Assembly: GCF_034424215.1 (NCBI RefSeq)
Contig: NZ_CP139960.1
Coordinates: 248,001-312,000 of the forward strand
Reading direction: 5' to 3'
Source: Niabella yanshanensis
Lineage (GTDB): Bacteria; Bacteroidota; Bacteroidia; Chitinophagales; Chitinophagaceae
Length of the DNA: 64,000 bases
Below, piece after piece: positions 38,304-47,790 of the stretch. Both the position numbers and the translations under genes were made by a program. How positions within the stretch are numbered: the first letter of the stretch is position 1; each line of letters opens with the position of its first letter. The notes under the pieces were generated by a model. That model saw only the letters and a program-made list of their open reading frames with translations. It made no database searches and was not told the DNA's origin.

Positions 38304-40199
38304 ATGAAAAAAGAATTCAGAAAAATAGTATTGTCGTTTTTGATATTTGCAGCGCTGGTTTGGGCACTAACCTCCTGCGAAAAGTATCTCGACCGTCCGG
38401 GACCAGCAGTAATACCGGAAGAGGAAATGTTTAAAAATTTCCGAAACTTTCAGGGCTTTGTTGAGGAACTCTACAACTGTATTCCAAACATGTCAAGCCA
38501 TGACTATCACAATAGCTGGAACTACGGCGAGGATGAATACTGGGAGTATGGAATTACTTACCCTTTTGCTTTTAAAATAGACCAGGGTGATTATTGGGCT
38601 TGGACCTACGAAGGTACGGGATGGTTTTTACCCGACAGGGGTGGTGCCGGAAGTCAAAACCGTAACGATAAGAAAAAATTATGGGGACACTCCTGGTATG
38701 GCATCCGCAAAATAAATTCAGGTTTGGTTAACCTCGACAAACTGGTAGGGGCTACAACAGAAGAGAAAAACCTTTTAGCGGGCCAACTCTACTTCTTCAG
38801 GGGATGGTTTCATTTCATGCTCATGCAGTACTGGGGAGGTTTGCCTTACATTTCTACCGAGTTGCCTATTAATGAACCTCCAAGACTACCACGTCTGAGT
38901 TACCAGGCTACGGCAGATAGCGTAGCAAAGGATTTTGAGAGAGCCGCCGATCTGCTGCCTGTAAATTGGGATGAAACTACCGTAGGCAAGCAAACATTGG
39001 GCAACAACAATATCCGTATTAACAAAGTGATGGCATTAGCCTACCTGGGTAAGAACCTGCTTTGGGCGGGTAGCCCTCTGATGAACAGGGAATCTGGTGG
39101 AGGCGCCACCTATAGCACCGACTATTGCAAACGGGCTTCAGACGCTTTTGCTCAGGCTTTGCAGATTGTTGAGTCCACAGGACGGTATAAACTGGCAGAG
39201 TTTTCTCAGTACAGAGAATTATTTTATACCTGGAGGCAAAGCAGCAAAGTGCCAGGTTTACAGGAGGCCATCTTTTATGAGAACCTTACTGCTAACAATG
39301 TAGGCTCTTTCCGCTGGAATCAGGTAAATGACTATAGACCCAATGCTATCAATAATTCAGGCGTAAAGGTATATCCAACCGCCAATTACGTTAGTTACTA
39401 TGGTATGGCTAACGGAATGCCGATAAAAGATCCCGCAGTAGCCGATCCCGAGTCGGGTTATGATCCTACGCATCCGTGGAGAAATAGAGATCCGCGCTTT
39501 TATAACGATATCATTTACGACGGAGTACAATGTGTTAAAAATGCTTCTGCTGTAGGGAATAATTTGAAACGCCAGTACGCCAGCCTGTACACCGGCGGTT
39601 ATTATAGAACAGACAGTAAACCCAAGGAAGCGATAACCGGATTTTTGAACAAAAAATTCACCGATCAATATATGAATGATTGGGATGGTTATAAAGATGA
39701 TAACTCTTTGGTATTAAGTTTTATGCGCCTGGCTGATGTGTATTTGATGTATGCCGAAGCTACAGCCAACGGGTATGGTAGCCCTCAAAGCAGCGCTCCG
39801 GGTTACAGTCTCTCTGCTGTAGAAGCAATAAATAAAATACGTTTGAGAGCGGGGGTTGGAGAAGTAAATGCCAAATTTTTAGGCTCCACATCTGAGTTTA
39901 TGAATGAGCTGAGACGTGAAAGAGCGGTAGAATTGGCTTTTGAAGGACATCGGTTTGTTGATCTCAGAAGATGGTTGCTGCTAACGCAACGCCCTTACAC
40001 ATATAAAAAACGGGTGGAATTCGACCGTGTAACGCCTGAGAATCAAATTTATGCCGATCCTAAAAACGCAGAAGTGAGGAATTACCGGGAGACGGTAATT
40101 ATTGAAAGACAGTTACAGGACAGACACTACTGGTTTCCGTTCACGAGAGACGATGTGAATCAGTATGAAGATTTTAAACAAAATCCAGGTTGGAATTAA
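38304..40199 (+). CDS. SusD-family lipoprotein of the xus-type operon (xusB-like)
   Basis: A 631-residue surface lipoprotein with lipobox LTSC (about Cys25). SusD features: GQLYFFRGWFHFMLMQYWGG in the N-terminal helical domain, and MRLADVYLMYAEATAN, INKIRLRAGV and LRRERAVELAFEGHRFVDLRRW in the C-terminal domain. It is rich in Trp and Tyr in its N-terminal third (for example WNYGEDEYWEYG), as expected for a xylan-binding face. It pairs with the SusC gene 12 bases upstream; the second SusC follows with almost no gap. Confidence 0.95.
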   Translation: MKKEFRKIVLSFLIFAALVWALTSCEKYLDRPGPAVIPEEEMFKNFRNFQGFVEELYNCIPNMSSHDYHNSWNYGEDEYWEYGITYPFAFKIDQGDYWAWTYEGTGWFLPDRGGAGSQNRNDKKKLWGHSWYGIRKINSGLVNLDKLVGATTEEKNLLAGQLYFFRGWFHFMLMQYWGGLPYISTELPINEPPRLPRLSYQATADSVAKDFERAADLLPVNWDETTVGKQTLGNNNIRINKVMALAYLGKNLLWAGSPLMNRESGGGATYSTDYCKRASDAFAQALQIVESTGRYKLAEFSQYRELFYTWRQSSKVPGLQEAIFYENLTANNVGSFRWNQVNDYRPNAINNSGVKVYPTANYVSYYGMANGMPIKDPAVADPESGYDPTHPWRNRDPRFYNDIIYDGVQCVKNASAVGNNLKRQYASLYTGGYYRTDSKPKEAITGFLNKKFTDQYMNDWDGYKDDNSLVLSFMRLADVYLMYAEATANGYGSPQSSAPGYSLSAVEAINKIRLRAGVGEVNAKFLGSTSEFMNELRRERAVELAFEGHRFVDLRRWLLLTQRPYTYKKRVEFDRVTPENQIYADPKNAEVRNYRETVIIERQLQDRHYWFPFTRDDVNQYEDFKQNPGWN

Positions 40200-40207
40200 A
40201 AAAAGAA

Positions 40208-43075
40208 ATGATGAAAAATAACATAAAACTGTATTGTCTTTTTTTCACGGCTTGGCTTGCGGGAGCATCAAATGCAAACGCGCAGGATTTGGAAATACTC
40301 GACAGTACAAAATTGAGGCAGGAAGACAGTCTTGTTAACGTAGCTTTTGGAAAGGTAGCCCCAAAAGATCTGTTGGGAGGCGTATCCTCCGTAAATATTT
40401 CTAAGTTGCTGGAAAAAAGCTATGGAACCTATAGTTTGGAAAACCTGCAAAGTTTTGTTGGAGGCTACACCGGAAGCGTGTGGGGGCAGAATGCCTTGGT
40501 AATTATAGACGGTGTGCCTCGCAGGGCGGAGGATGTGCGGATGGTGGAAGTGGAATCTGTATCTGTGCTTAAAGGAGCAAGTGCAGTTGCATTATATGGT
40601 AGTAATGCTGCTAAAGGTGTAATATTAATTACCACCAGGCGTGGTGAGCAACGACCCCTTACAATTGATGTACGTGCCAATACAGGTGTTAACGTACCTA
40701 AAAGATATGCAGAGTATTTGAATGCCGCAGAATACATGACTTTGTATAACGAAGCTTCAAGAAATGATGGGGTAACACAGATATATTCTCCAGAACTGAT
40801 CTATAATACAGCGTCAGGTTCGAATCCTTACCGGTATCCCGATTTGAAATTTTTCACTTCTGATTATCTGAAAAAGGGGTTTTCGAGGTCAGATATTACT
40901 ACTGAAATTCATGGCGGTAACGAGCGCACCCGCTACTACAGCAACATTGGTCTTTCTCATAACGGCAGCATTTTGAATTATGGCGATGCCAGGAACAACA
41001 ATGATGTAGTCTTGAACATAAGAGGTAACGTAGATATGACATTAACCAAATGGCTTTCTGCATATACCAATGCAGTGGCAGGCCTTAGCAATAACTACAC
41101 GGCACGTGGCGATTTTTGGGGGGCAGCCGCGTCTATGTGGCCCAACAGGATGTCTCCTTTTATTCCTATTGATCAGTTAGATCCAACTAATCCTGATTTA
41201 CAAACCATAGTACAAAACAGTAAGCATATTATTGATGGAAAGTACCTTTTAGGTGGTATTTCTACCAATACTACCAATGCTTTTTCCGATATGCTTCGGG
41301 CTGGTTATATCAAGTATAGAAATAGAACCTTTATGTTTGACGTGGGCACAAAAGCGGATTTGGGGTCGTTAATGAAGGGGTTAAGTTTCCAGGCTAGTTA
41401 TAATATGGATTATACTTATCTCTATAACGAAGCGTACAGGCTCGATTACGCCACTTTTGCGCCTACATGGTCTGATATCGACGGCCAGCCTGCCATGATT
41501 ACCGGACTCAGCCAATTTGGACTGGACGGGAACCAGACGAATGAATACATTGGTGAAAATACGTATACAGCAACTATGTCTGCCAGAGGGCAGTTTGACT
41601 ATCAACGCTCTTTTGCCGGCGGACATAATGTTATGGGTAAGTTACTTGCGTGGGGGTACCAGGCACGTGTGGCAAGAGATGAAGGGCATGAGGGTAGTGT
41701 GTATCACCCAACCAGAAACACGAATTTGGGTTTCCAGGCAGCCTATAATTTCAAGCAGAAATATTATTTCGATTTTTCTGCCGCCGCAGTTCATTCTGCC
41801 AAGCTGCCTCCGGGAAAAAGAGATGCGATTTCGCCAACAGTTACCCTGGGATGGCGTGTGAGTGATGAAAACTTTTTTAAAAATGATGTGGTGACGAATC
41901 TGAAGCTATTTGCATCCTACGGTTCTTTGAAACAAGATATAGATATTAGCGATTATTATTTGTACCAGGGATATTTTAATCCCAAAGGTTGGTATGGAGA
42001 TTGGCCGGTAGGTGCAGGAACCTGGCGTACGATTATAAGCCGCGGTAGCAATTTCGACCTCACTTACATTGAGAGAAAGGAGTTTAGAGCAGGTTTTGAA
42101 GCTTCATTTTTCGGTAATGTTGTCAATTTAGAAGCCAACTATTTCCAGCAAAATACCAACGGCCTGCTGAGTCAAACATCTTCTTTATTTCCCTCCTATT
42201 TCTCCGGCGGGAACAGCTTTTCCCTGCTTCCCTGGGTAAACTACAATAATGAGCAACGTAAGGGGCTTGATTTTTCGGTAAATATGAACAAGAAGTTTGG
42301 AGAAGTTAGCACTTCCTTGGGATTGGCCGGTATGTTCTTTAATTCAGAAGTATTGAAAAGAGACGAGGTATACAACAACGATTATTTGTATCGTGCAGGA
42401 AGACCTCTCGACGCTTCTTTTGCGCTGATTGCAGAAGGTATTTTCCAGAACCAGGAAGAGATCGACAATCATGCGAGACAAACTTTCAGTGCCTACAAGC
42501 CAGGAGATATTAAATATAAAGATGTAAACGGCGATGGTATAATAGATAACAACGATCAGGTGCAACTGGGGAAAGCCGGTTGGGGTGCCAATCCTTTTAC
42601 TTTTGGTGTAAACCTTACAGTTAATTGGAAACGATTTACATTGTTTGCACTGGGATCGGGTAATACAGGCGCCGTCGCATATAAAAGCGGAAGTTATTTT
42701 TGGGTAAATGGTGCAACCAAATATTCTGATGTTGTATTAGGCCGTACAATTATCGATAAAAACGCAAATGGTAGTTGGGAAGTTGTAAAGCAAGGGTCCT
42801 ACCCGGCGCTGACAACAACGGGCAACAGCAATAATTTTAGAAATTCAACTTATTGGATGTATAAAACAGATCGCTTCAATCTTACCCGTGTGCAGCTTAC
42901 CTACGATTTAGATCAGAGATTGTTTAAAAACTCATCATTTCTGCATGCTTTGAAAATATACGTTCAGGGTGATAACCTCCTGGTTTTGGCTAAGGAGCGT
43001 GCATTGATGGAAACCAATTTTGGCGGCGGGCCACAGTATAGGTTCTATAACCTGGGAGTTAAAGCAACTTTTTAA
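40208..43075 (+). CDS. Shortened SusC-family transporter of the xus-type operon (xusC-like)
   Basis: A 955-residue SusC from the ATG at 40208 (or 40211); an upstream in-frame TTG would overlap the SusD gene and is unlikely. After the signal (LYCLFFTAWLAGASNANAQ) the protein passes within about 25 residues into a degenerate TonB-box/signature segment (SLVNVAFGKVAPKDLLGGVSS) and the plug (VSVLKGASAVALYGSNAAKGVILITT). The carboxypeptidase-like domain present in the three other SusC proteins here is absent. The barrel is complete to the end (YNLGVKATF). It would form a second xylan-oligosaccharide channel with the SusD that follows. Confidence 0.94.
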   Translation: MMKNNIKLYCLFFTAWLAGASNANAQDLEILDSTKLRQEDSLVNVAFGKVAPKDLLGGVSSVNISKLLEKSYGTYSLENLQSFVGGYTGSVWGQNALVIIDGVPRRAEDVRMVEVESVSVLKGASAVALYGSNAAKGVILITTRRGEQRPLTIDVRANTGVNVPKRYAEYLNAAEYMTLYNEASRNDGVTQIYSPELIYNTASGSNPYRYPDLKFFTSDYLKKGFSRSDITTEIHGGNERTRYYSNIGLSHNGSILNYGDARNNNDVVLNIRGNVDMTLTKWLSAYTNAVAGLSNNYTARGDFWGAAASMWPNRMSPFIPIDQLDPTNPDLQTIVQNSKHIIDGKYLLGGISTNTTNAFSDMLRAGYIKYRNRTFMFDVGTKADLGSLMKGLSFQASYNMDYTYLYNEAYRLDYATFAPTWSDIDGQPAMITGLSQFGLDGNQTNEYIGENTYTATMSARGQFDYQRSFAGGHNVMGKLLAWGYQARVARDEGHEGSVYHPTRNTNLGFQAAYNFKQKYYFDFSAAAVHSAKLPPGKRDAISPTVTLGWRVSDENFFKNDVVTNLKLFASYGSLKQDIDISDYYLYQGYFNPKGWYGDWPVGAGTWRTIISRGSNFDLTYIERKEFRAGFEASFFGNVVNLEANYFQQNTNGLLSQTSSLFPSYFSGGNSFSLLPWVNYNNEQRKGLDFSVNMNKKFGEVSTSLGLAGMFFNSEVLKRDEVYNNDYLYRAGRPLDASFALIAEGIFQNQEEIDNHARQTFSAYKPGDIKYKDVNGDGIIDNNDQVQLGKAGWGANPFTFGVNLTVNWKRFTLFALGSGNTGAVAYKSGSYFWVNGATKYSDVVLGRTIIDKNANGSWEVVKQGSYPALTTTGNSNNFRNSTYWMYKTDRFNLTRVQLTYDLDQRLFKNSSFLHALKIYVQGDNLLVLAKERALMETNFGGGPQYRFYNLGVKATF

Positions 43076-43168
43076 TAGGTAAAATAAATGGAAATGGAGT
43101 AAAATGAACCTTTTTCTTTTCATAATGAACGGAATTGTGTGAATTTTCAAACAATAAAAATTTAACAG

Positions 43169-44956
43169 ATGAAATCTAAAATATTAATAGCCGGCTTTAT
43201 CGCGTTTTCGGCTTTGACAGGCTGTGAGAAATTGCTTGATCCCGATACTGAAAACCTCCCCGGAATTGAGGCTATGTATCAGGATACCGAGTATGCAAGA
43301 GGGCTGATTTTAAGTGCTTACCTCGCTGTTCCGGGCTACTATGATAATAGTGAATACGCAACAGACGATGCCGTTACGAACGATCGAAATAACAACTTTT
43401 TACAGTTGGCTACCGGCTCTTGGACTTCCGCCAACAATCCGTTCAATGTATGGAACAGTGCATATAGCTCCATCGAGTACCTGAATCTGTTTTTGCAGAA
43501 CTCGCAGAAAGTTACCTGGTCTATATTGGATCCTGTTCTTTCTGAGTTTTATAACATGAAATTCAGGGGTGAGGCTTATGGTCTGCGTGCGATGTATATG
43601 TATTATTTGCTGAGAAATCACGGTGGATATACAGCTGATGGGCAACTGGCGGGAGTACCTATTTTAACGGAATTTGTAGATGCTAATTCTAGTTTTAACA
43701 CGCCGCGTTCCAGCTTCGAAGATTGTATAGCTCAAATTTATAAGGACTTGGACAGCGCCGAAGCTTATTTACCCGTCGAGTATGGAGCGATAGCTGCCGG
43801 AGGTACTATTCCGGCACGTTTCAGTGCTATACTTGACAAGGCGCCCGAAAGTAAGCGTAGAGAGATATATAATTATGTGATGGGAGATAGGCAAAGATCT
43901 TTATTTAATGGACTTATTTCCAGGTCTTTCAGAGCCAGGACTGCGCTTTTAGCGGCTAGTCCAGCGTTTTTAAACGGTGCAAGTAATAGCTGGCATACAG
44001 CAGCCGATGCAGCAGCCGTAATCATAGATCATAAGGGTGGAGTGGGTTCGCTACCTGCTACCGGGGGTACCTATTATGCTAATGATGCGGAATTAAGTAG
44101 TGTATCGAACGGGGTGCTCCCTCCGGAGTATATTTGGAGTAAAAATCTACAAACGAATACTAGCGATCAGGAGGCCCTGTACTTTCCTCCTTCTCTCTTT
44201 GGGTCTGGTAGAATGAATCCTACCCAAAACCTGGTAGACGCCTTTCCTATGCTTAATGGCTATCCCATTGATAATAGCAGTAGCGGCTACGATGCCGGTA
44301 GTCCCTATACCAATAGGGATCCTCGTTTAGCAAGATATATTGTTTATGACGGAAGTGCCATGGGGATCAACAATACCGTTATTCGCACAGGTAGTGGCTC
44401 AGGAACCGATGATGGTTTATTGCGTCGCGAAACGTCTACCCGCACAGGCTATTATATGAAGAAGAGATTACGAATGGATGTCAATCCGAATCCTGCATCT
44501 ACAGTAGGTAAAAACCACCTGGAGCCTCGTATTCGCTATACAGAAATGTATCTTAACTATGCTGAGGCGGCGAACGAAGCCTGGGGGCCAACAGGAACAA
44601 GTAGTCACGCTTATTCTGCTTACGACGTCATTAAAGCCATTCGCAGGAGAGCAGGGATAGGACTTCAAAATGGAGACGCTTATCTGGAGGAATGTGCGTC
44701 TGATAAAAATAAGATGCGCGAATTGATCCGAAATGAGCGTCGTATTGAATTAAGCTTTGAAAGCTTCCGGTTTTGGGATTTGCGTCGCTGGAAATTAAAT
44801 CTAAACCAGACGGCTCGTGGGTTAGATGTAGACGGTTCTTCGTTTACTCCCATTGAGGTGGAACGCAGAAGCTATCAGGATTACATGTACTATGGACCGT
44901 TACCTCTTTCAGAAGTACTTAAATATAGCAATCTGAAACAAAATGCCGGCTGGTAG
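43169..44956 (+). CDS. SusD-family lipoprotein of the xus-type operon (xusD-like)
   Basis: A 595-residue surface lipoprotein with lipobox LTGC (about Cys19). Helical SusD blocks are seen: MKFRGEAYGLRAMYMYYLLRN, PRIRYTEMYLNYAEAANEA, IKAIRRRAGIG and LIRNERRIELSFESFRFWDL. It is the lid partner of the shortened SusC gene 93 bases upstream. A DUF1735-type lipoprotein gene follows, 31 bases after the stop. Confidence 0.95.
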   Translation: MKSKILIAGFIAFSALTGCEKLLDPDTENLPGIEAMYQDTEYARGLILSAYLAVPGYYDNSEYATDDAVTNDRNNNFLQLATGSWTSANNPFNVWNSAYSSIEYLNLFLQNSQKVTWSILDPVLSEFYNMKFRGEAYGLRAMYMYYLLRNHGGYTADGQLAGVPILTEFVDANSSFNTPRSSFEDCIAQIYKDLDSAEAYLPVEYGAIAAGGTIPARFSAILDKAPESKRREIYNYVMGDRQRSLFNGLISRSFRARTALLAASPAFLNGASNSWHTAADAAAVIIDHKGGVGSLPATGGTYYANDAELSSVSNGVLPPEYIWSKNLQTNTSDQEALYFPPSLFGSGRMNPTQNLVDAFPMLNGYPIDNSSSGYDAGSPYTNRDPRLARYIVYDGSAMGINNTVIRTGSGSGTDDGLLRRETSTRTGYYMKKRLRMDVNPNPASTVGKNHLEPRIRYTEMYLNYAEAANEAWGPTGTSSHAYSAYDVIKAIRRRAGIGLQNGDAYLEECASDKNKMRELIRNERRIELSFESFRFWDLRRWKLNLNQTARGLDVDGSSFTPIEVERRSYQDYMYYGPLPLSEVLKYSNLKQNAGW

Positions 44957-44987
44957 TTTTTTGCTTAAAACTTTTAAAAAACAGAAG

Positions 44988-45968
44988 ATGAAAACAAAAA
45001 GAATATATCTGTACATGATGGCAACCATGGCTACATTAGTACTTGCATGTAATAAAAATGCTGATACCGACTGGCCGGACTTTGATTATACATCTGTGTA
45101 TTTTTCTTATCAGGCGGTTGGTCGCACGATTACGTTTGGTAAAGAGGAACTCATTGATAATGCTTTAGACAACGAACGTAAGGTGGAAATTAAAGCAGCT
45201 CTGGGTGGCACCCGCGACAACAAAGCAAACGTATCTATAGGTTATGCGGTAGATGAGTCGCTTTTACAAAATAAGTATTTCGACGATGCTTACGGTGGCG
45301 GAAAAATGGTATTGCTGCCCTCAACGCATTACAATTTCCTTTCTGACCAAATGAAGATTCCCGCTGGAAGTATTTTAAACGGAGTTCAGGTTCAGTTCAC
45401 CGATGCTTTTTTTGCAGACCCTGACGCTATAAAAAGCCATTACGTGATACCGTTGAAAATGGTTTCAGTTCAGAATGCAGACTCAATTTTGTCGAATAAA
45501 AACTATGTACTGTATGGGGTGAAGTTTGTGAACAAATGGCATGGAAACTACTTGCGCCGCGGAAAGGACAATGTTACCTATGCTGATGCAAGTACTGCTA
45601 CAGTGGTACGACATGCACAGTATCGCAAAGATGATGAGTTGAGAAAGCTCTCAACGGTTTCCCTTCAGGCAATTAATTTCCCGATAACTTATAAAGACAA
45701 AACGGGAACCAATGTGCAGTGTACCTTACGCCTTACGTTCGATAATTCTGGCAATTGTACTGTTACTTCTGCAACCGCAGGTGTTACCGCAAGCGGATCG
45801 GGTTCTTTTAAAGAAAATGGCGAAACGATGGATGGCAAACAGAAGGATGGACTGTATCTTAATTATCAGGTGTCAGCGCCCGGCATCAACAGTGTTACAA
45901 CGCTCGACACGCTTATTATCCGGGATCGTGCGGTGTCAGCTGAATTCCAACCTGCAGTTACAAAATAA
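44988..45968 (+). CDS. DUF1735-type surface lipoprotein of the xus-type operon (xusE-like glycan-binding protein)
   Basis: From the ATG at 44988 the protein has 326 residues with a lipobox (LVLAC, about Cys21). An earlier in-frame ATG at 44943 overlaps the SusD gene and precedes the signal, so it was not chosen. The N-terminal part (25-175) has the DUF1735 pattern of an Ig-like domain ending in FADPDAIKSHYVIPLKMVSVQNADSILSNK-type sequence; the C-terminal part (180-320, from NKWHGNYLRRG) looks like the beta-barrel domain often fused to it. In known xus operons a protein in this place is XusE, thought to bind xylan at the surface. GH10 follows after 12 bases. Confidence 0.85.
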   Translation: MKTKRIYLYMMATMATLVLACNKNADTDWPDFDYTSVYFSYQAVGRTITFGKEELIDNALDNERKVEIKAALGGTRDNKANVSIGYAVDESLLQNKYFDDAYGGGKMVLLPSTHYNFLSDQMKIPAGSILNGVQVQFTDAFFADPDAIKSHYVIPLKMVSVQNADSILSNKNYVLYGVKFVNKWHGNYLRRGKDNVTYADASTATVVRHAQYRKDDELRKLSTVSLQAINFPITYKDKTGTNVQCTLRLTFDNSGNCTVTSATAGVTASGSGSFKENGETMDGKQKDGLYLNYQVSAPGINSVTTLDTLIIRDRAVSAEFQPAVTK

Positions 45969-45980
45969 AAAAGTATTGAA

Positions 45981-47669
45981 ATGAGAAAAATAATTACCAA
46001 TTACTCCGGAGCAGCTTTTTCAGCAATAATGCTTTTCATAGCAGCAGGATGTGCAAAATTCTCCGACCGGGAATTTGCAGTGGATAAGCCCGAGAGCATA
46101 CTTAATCAGGAAGCAATTAACTCTTTGCCTAGCTTAAAATCTTTAATTAATAAAACCGCAAGCCCTAATTTCAGGTTGGGAACAGTGGTTCCGGCAAATA
46201 CCTATCAAACGGGTGGGAGTGCTATTTTTAAAATAGCGGATAGAAATTTTGATGAAGTAGTTTTGGAAACAGAGATGAAGCATGGCTCTATCGTTCAGGC
46301 TAACGGATCTCTAAATATTTCGGGTGTAAAACAATTTGTTGATTTTGCGGCGAAAAATAATGTCAATGTTTATGGCCAGGCACTTACGCATCACCTTAAT
46401 CAAAACGCCACTTATCTCAACGAAAAGCTTAAGGGCGTTAGTGGCACTACGAAGATAAATTTTGATAATGATGCCACTGGTCAGGTTTACGGAATGACAG
46501 GCAATAGTTCTGCCGAAGTAACTGCAGATCCCGATGGCGTAACACCTGGTAAAGTACTTAGGGTTGGGACTACTGCTTTAAATACCAATCAGTCTTTTGT
46601 CAAAATTCCTGTCACATTACCTGCTGGTATTAAATTGAGGCATTGTGCTTCTGTAACACTTGATATTTATATAATAAATGGCATTTTCGGGCAAGGTATG
46701 CGTTTGGGGCTGGTCAATAACACTGATTTAAGTCGCAATGCAACTTATAATAGTCCTGCTGGATTTGGTGCTTCGGCTAATTCGTGGCTTCGCGGTAAAG
46801 TAATTATGCCTATTGCAAATCTAAACCTTACCGAGGCAGAAAAAGAGTTATCAACTTTTACAATTTACACAGGATCGGCTACAGGAGCGGGGCTATATTA
46901 TATTGATAATGTGATTTTTTCCTGGAATGCTGAAAAAACAGCCGAGGAAAAAAATACCATTGTTTCCGGAGAATTGAACCGTTTCATCTCGGGTATTGTA
47001 GACTCTACTAAATCAGTAGTGAAAGCATGGGATGTGGTAAAAGATCCAATCGATGATAATAATCCTACCCAATTAAAAACCGGAATTGGAAAATCGCAGG
47101 GGGCTAATGAGTTTTATTGGCAGGATTATATGGGTACAAACTACGCTGTAAAAGCCTTCCAATATGCGAGGCAGCATATTAATAGCGGAGATAAACTATT
47201 TATTAGTGATAATGGTCTCGAAAGTAACCTGGCTAAATGCAGTGGATTGATCAACTATGTTCAGAATATAGAAAGCCAGGGAGCGGTTGTGGATGGTATT
47301 TCAACTCAGATGCATATCAGCATTACAACGGATAAAAGTAATATTGCCCAACACTTTAGTCTTTTAGCAGCAACTCAGAAGCTGATTAGAATTTCTGAAT
47401 TATATGTTAGCCTTAACGGTACTACCACTTCGTCTGCAACTGCTGCACAGCTACAGGCCCAGGCCGAGATGTACAAGTATGTTATCGAAAAGTACTTTGA
47501 ATTGGTACCGGCTGCGCAACGCTATGGCATCACATTCTGGAGTCCTCAGGACAGACCTTCAGGTGCCGCATGGTTAGCTAATCAGCCATTAGGTATTTGG
47601 AATGGACAATGGGTAAGGAAAATTGCTTATAAAGCAGTAGTTGAAGCGCTGCAGGCAAAGGCTAAATAA
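45981..47669 (+). CDS. GH10-fold lipoprotein with inserted CBM-like domain and altered catalytic site (xyn10C position)
   Basis: A 562-residue lipoprotein (lipobox AAGC, Cys24). The GH10 barrel is split by a beta-sandwich insert at about residues 153-318, right after QALTHHLNQ, as in CBM-containing xus-operon xylanases. The catalytic region is altered: the usual WDVVNE motif reads WDVVKD (350-355), so the acid/base Glu is Asp355 and the preceding Asn is Lys354. The usual NDYN block reads SDNG (409-412). The nucleophile Glu appears kept as Glu473 in RISELYV. The frame is intact and the C-terminal ITFWSPQDRPSG block is present. It may be a weak xylanase or a xylan-binding protein that has lost hydrolysis. 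It closes the xus-type operon. Confidence 0.88.
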   Translation: MRKIITNYSGAAFSAIMLFIAAGCAKFSDREFAVDKPESILNQEAINSLPSLKSLINKTASPNFRLGTVVPANTYQTGGSAIFKIADRNFDEVVLETEMKHGSIVQANGSLNISGVKQFVDFAAKNNVNVYGQALTHHLNQNATYLNEKLKGVSGTTKINFDNDATGQVYGMTGNSSAEVTADPDGVTPGKVLRVGTTALNTNQSFVKIPVTLPAGIKLRHCASVTLDIYIINGIFGQGMRLGLVNNTDLSRNATYNSPAGFGASANSWLRGKVIMPIANLNLTEAEKELSTFTIYTGSATGAGLYYIDNVIFSWNAEKTAEEKNTIVSGELNRFISGIVDSTKSVVKAWDVVKDPIDDNNPTQLKTGIGKSQGANEFYWQDYMGTNYAVKAFQYARQHINSGDKLFISDNGLESNLAKCSGLINYVQNIESQGAVVDGISTQMHISITTDKSNIAQHFSLLAATQKLIRISELYVSLNGTTTSSATAAQLQAQAEMYKYVIEKYFELVPAAQRYGITFWSPQDRPSGAAWLANQPLGIWNGQWVRKIAYKAVVEALQAKAK

Positions 47670-47718
47670 ACGATCGTTATCTAGCATTAAACAGTACTTA
47701 CTACTTTTAACTTGTTTG

Positions 47719-47757
47719 GAAACCTCCACCCTCTGTAGCTGGGGCGGTGGAGGTTTC
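47719..47757 (+). terminator. Stable hairpin after the xus-type operon
   Basis: A perfect 12-bp stem GAAACCTCCACC / GGTGGAGGTTTC with a 15-base loop lies 49 bases past the stop; only weakly T-rich sequence follows, so it may be a terminator or an mRNA-end stabiliser. Confidence 0.6.
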
Positions 47758-47790
47758 TATTAAAACCTATCTGCTAAAAATTATCACCAA

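Noticed and set aside
40190-40207. TTG at 40190 as start of the shortened SusC
   Set aside because: It overlaps the SusD stop region and adds residues before the signal peptide; ATG at 40208 or 40211 fits better.
45981-47669. The altered GH10 as a pseudogene
   Set aside because: The frame is intact over 562 codons, signal and CBM-like insert are kept, and the nucleophile Glu is conserved, so it looks like a functional variant.
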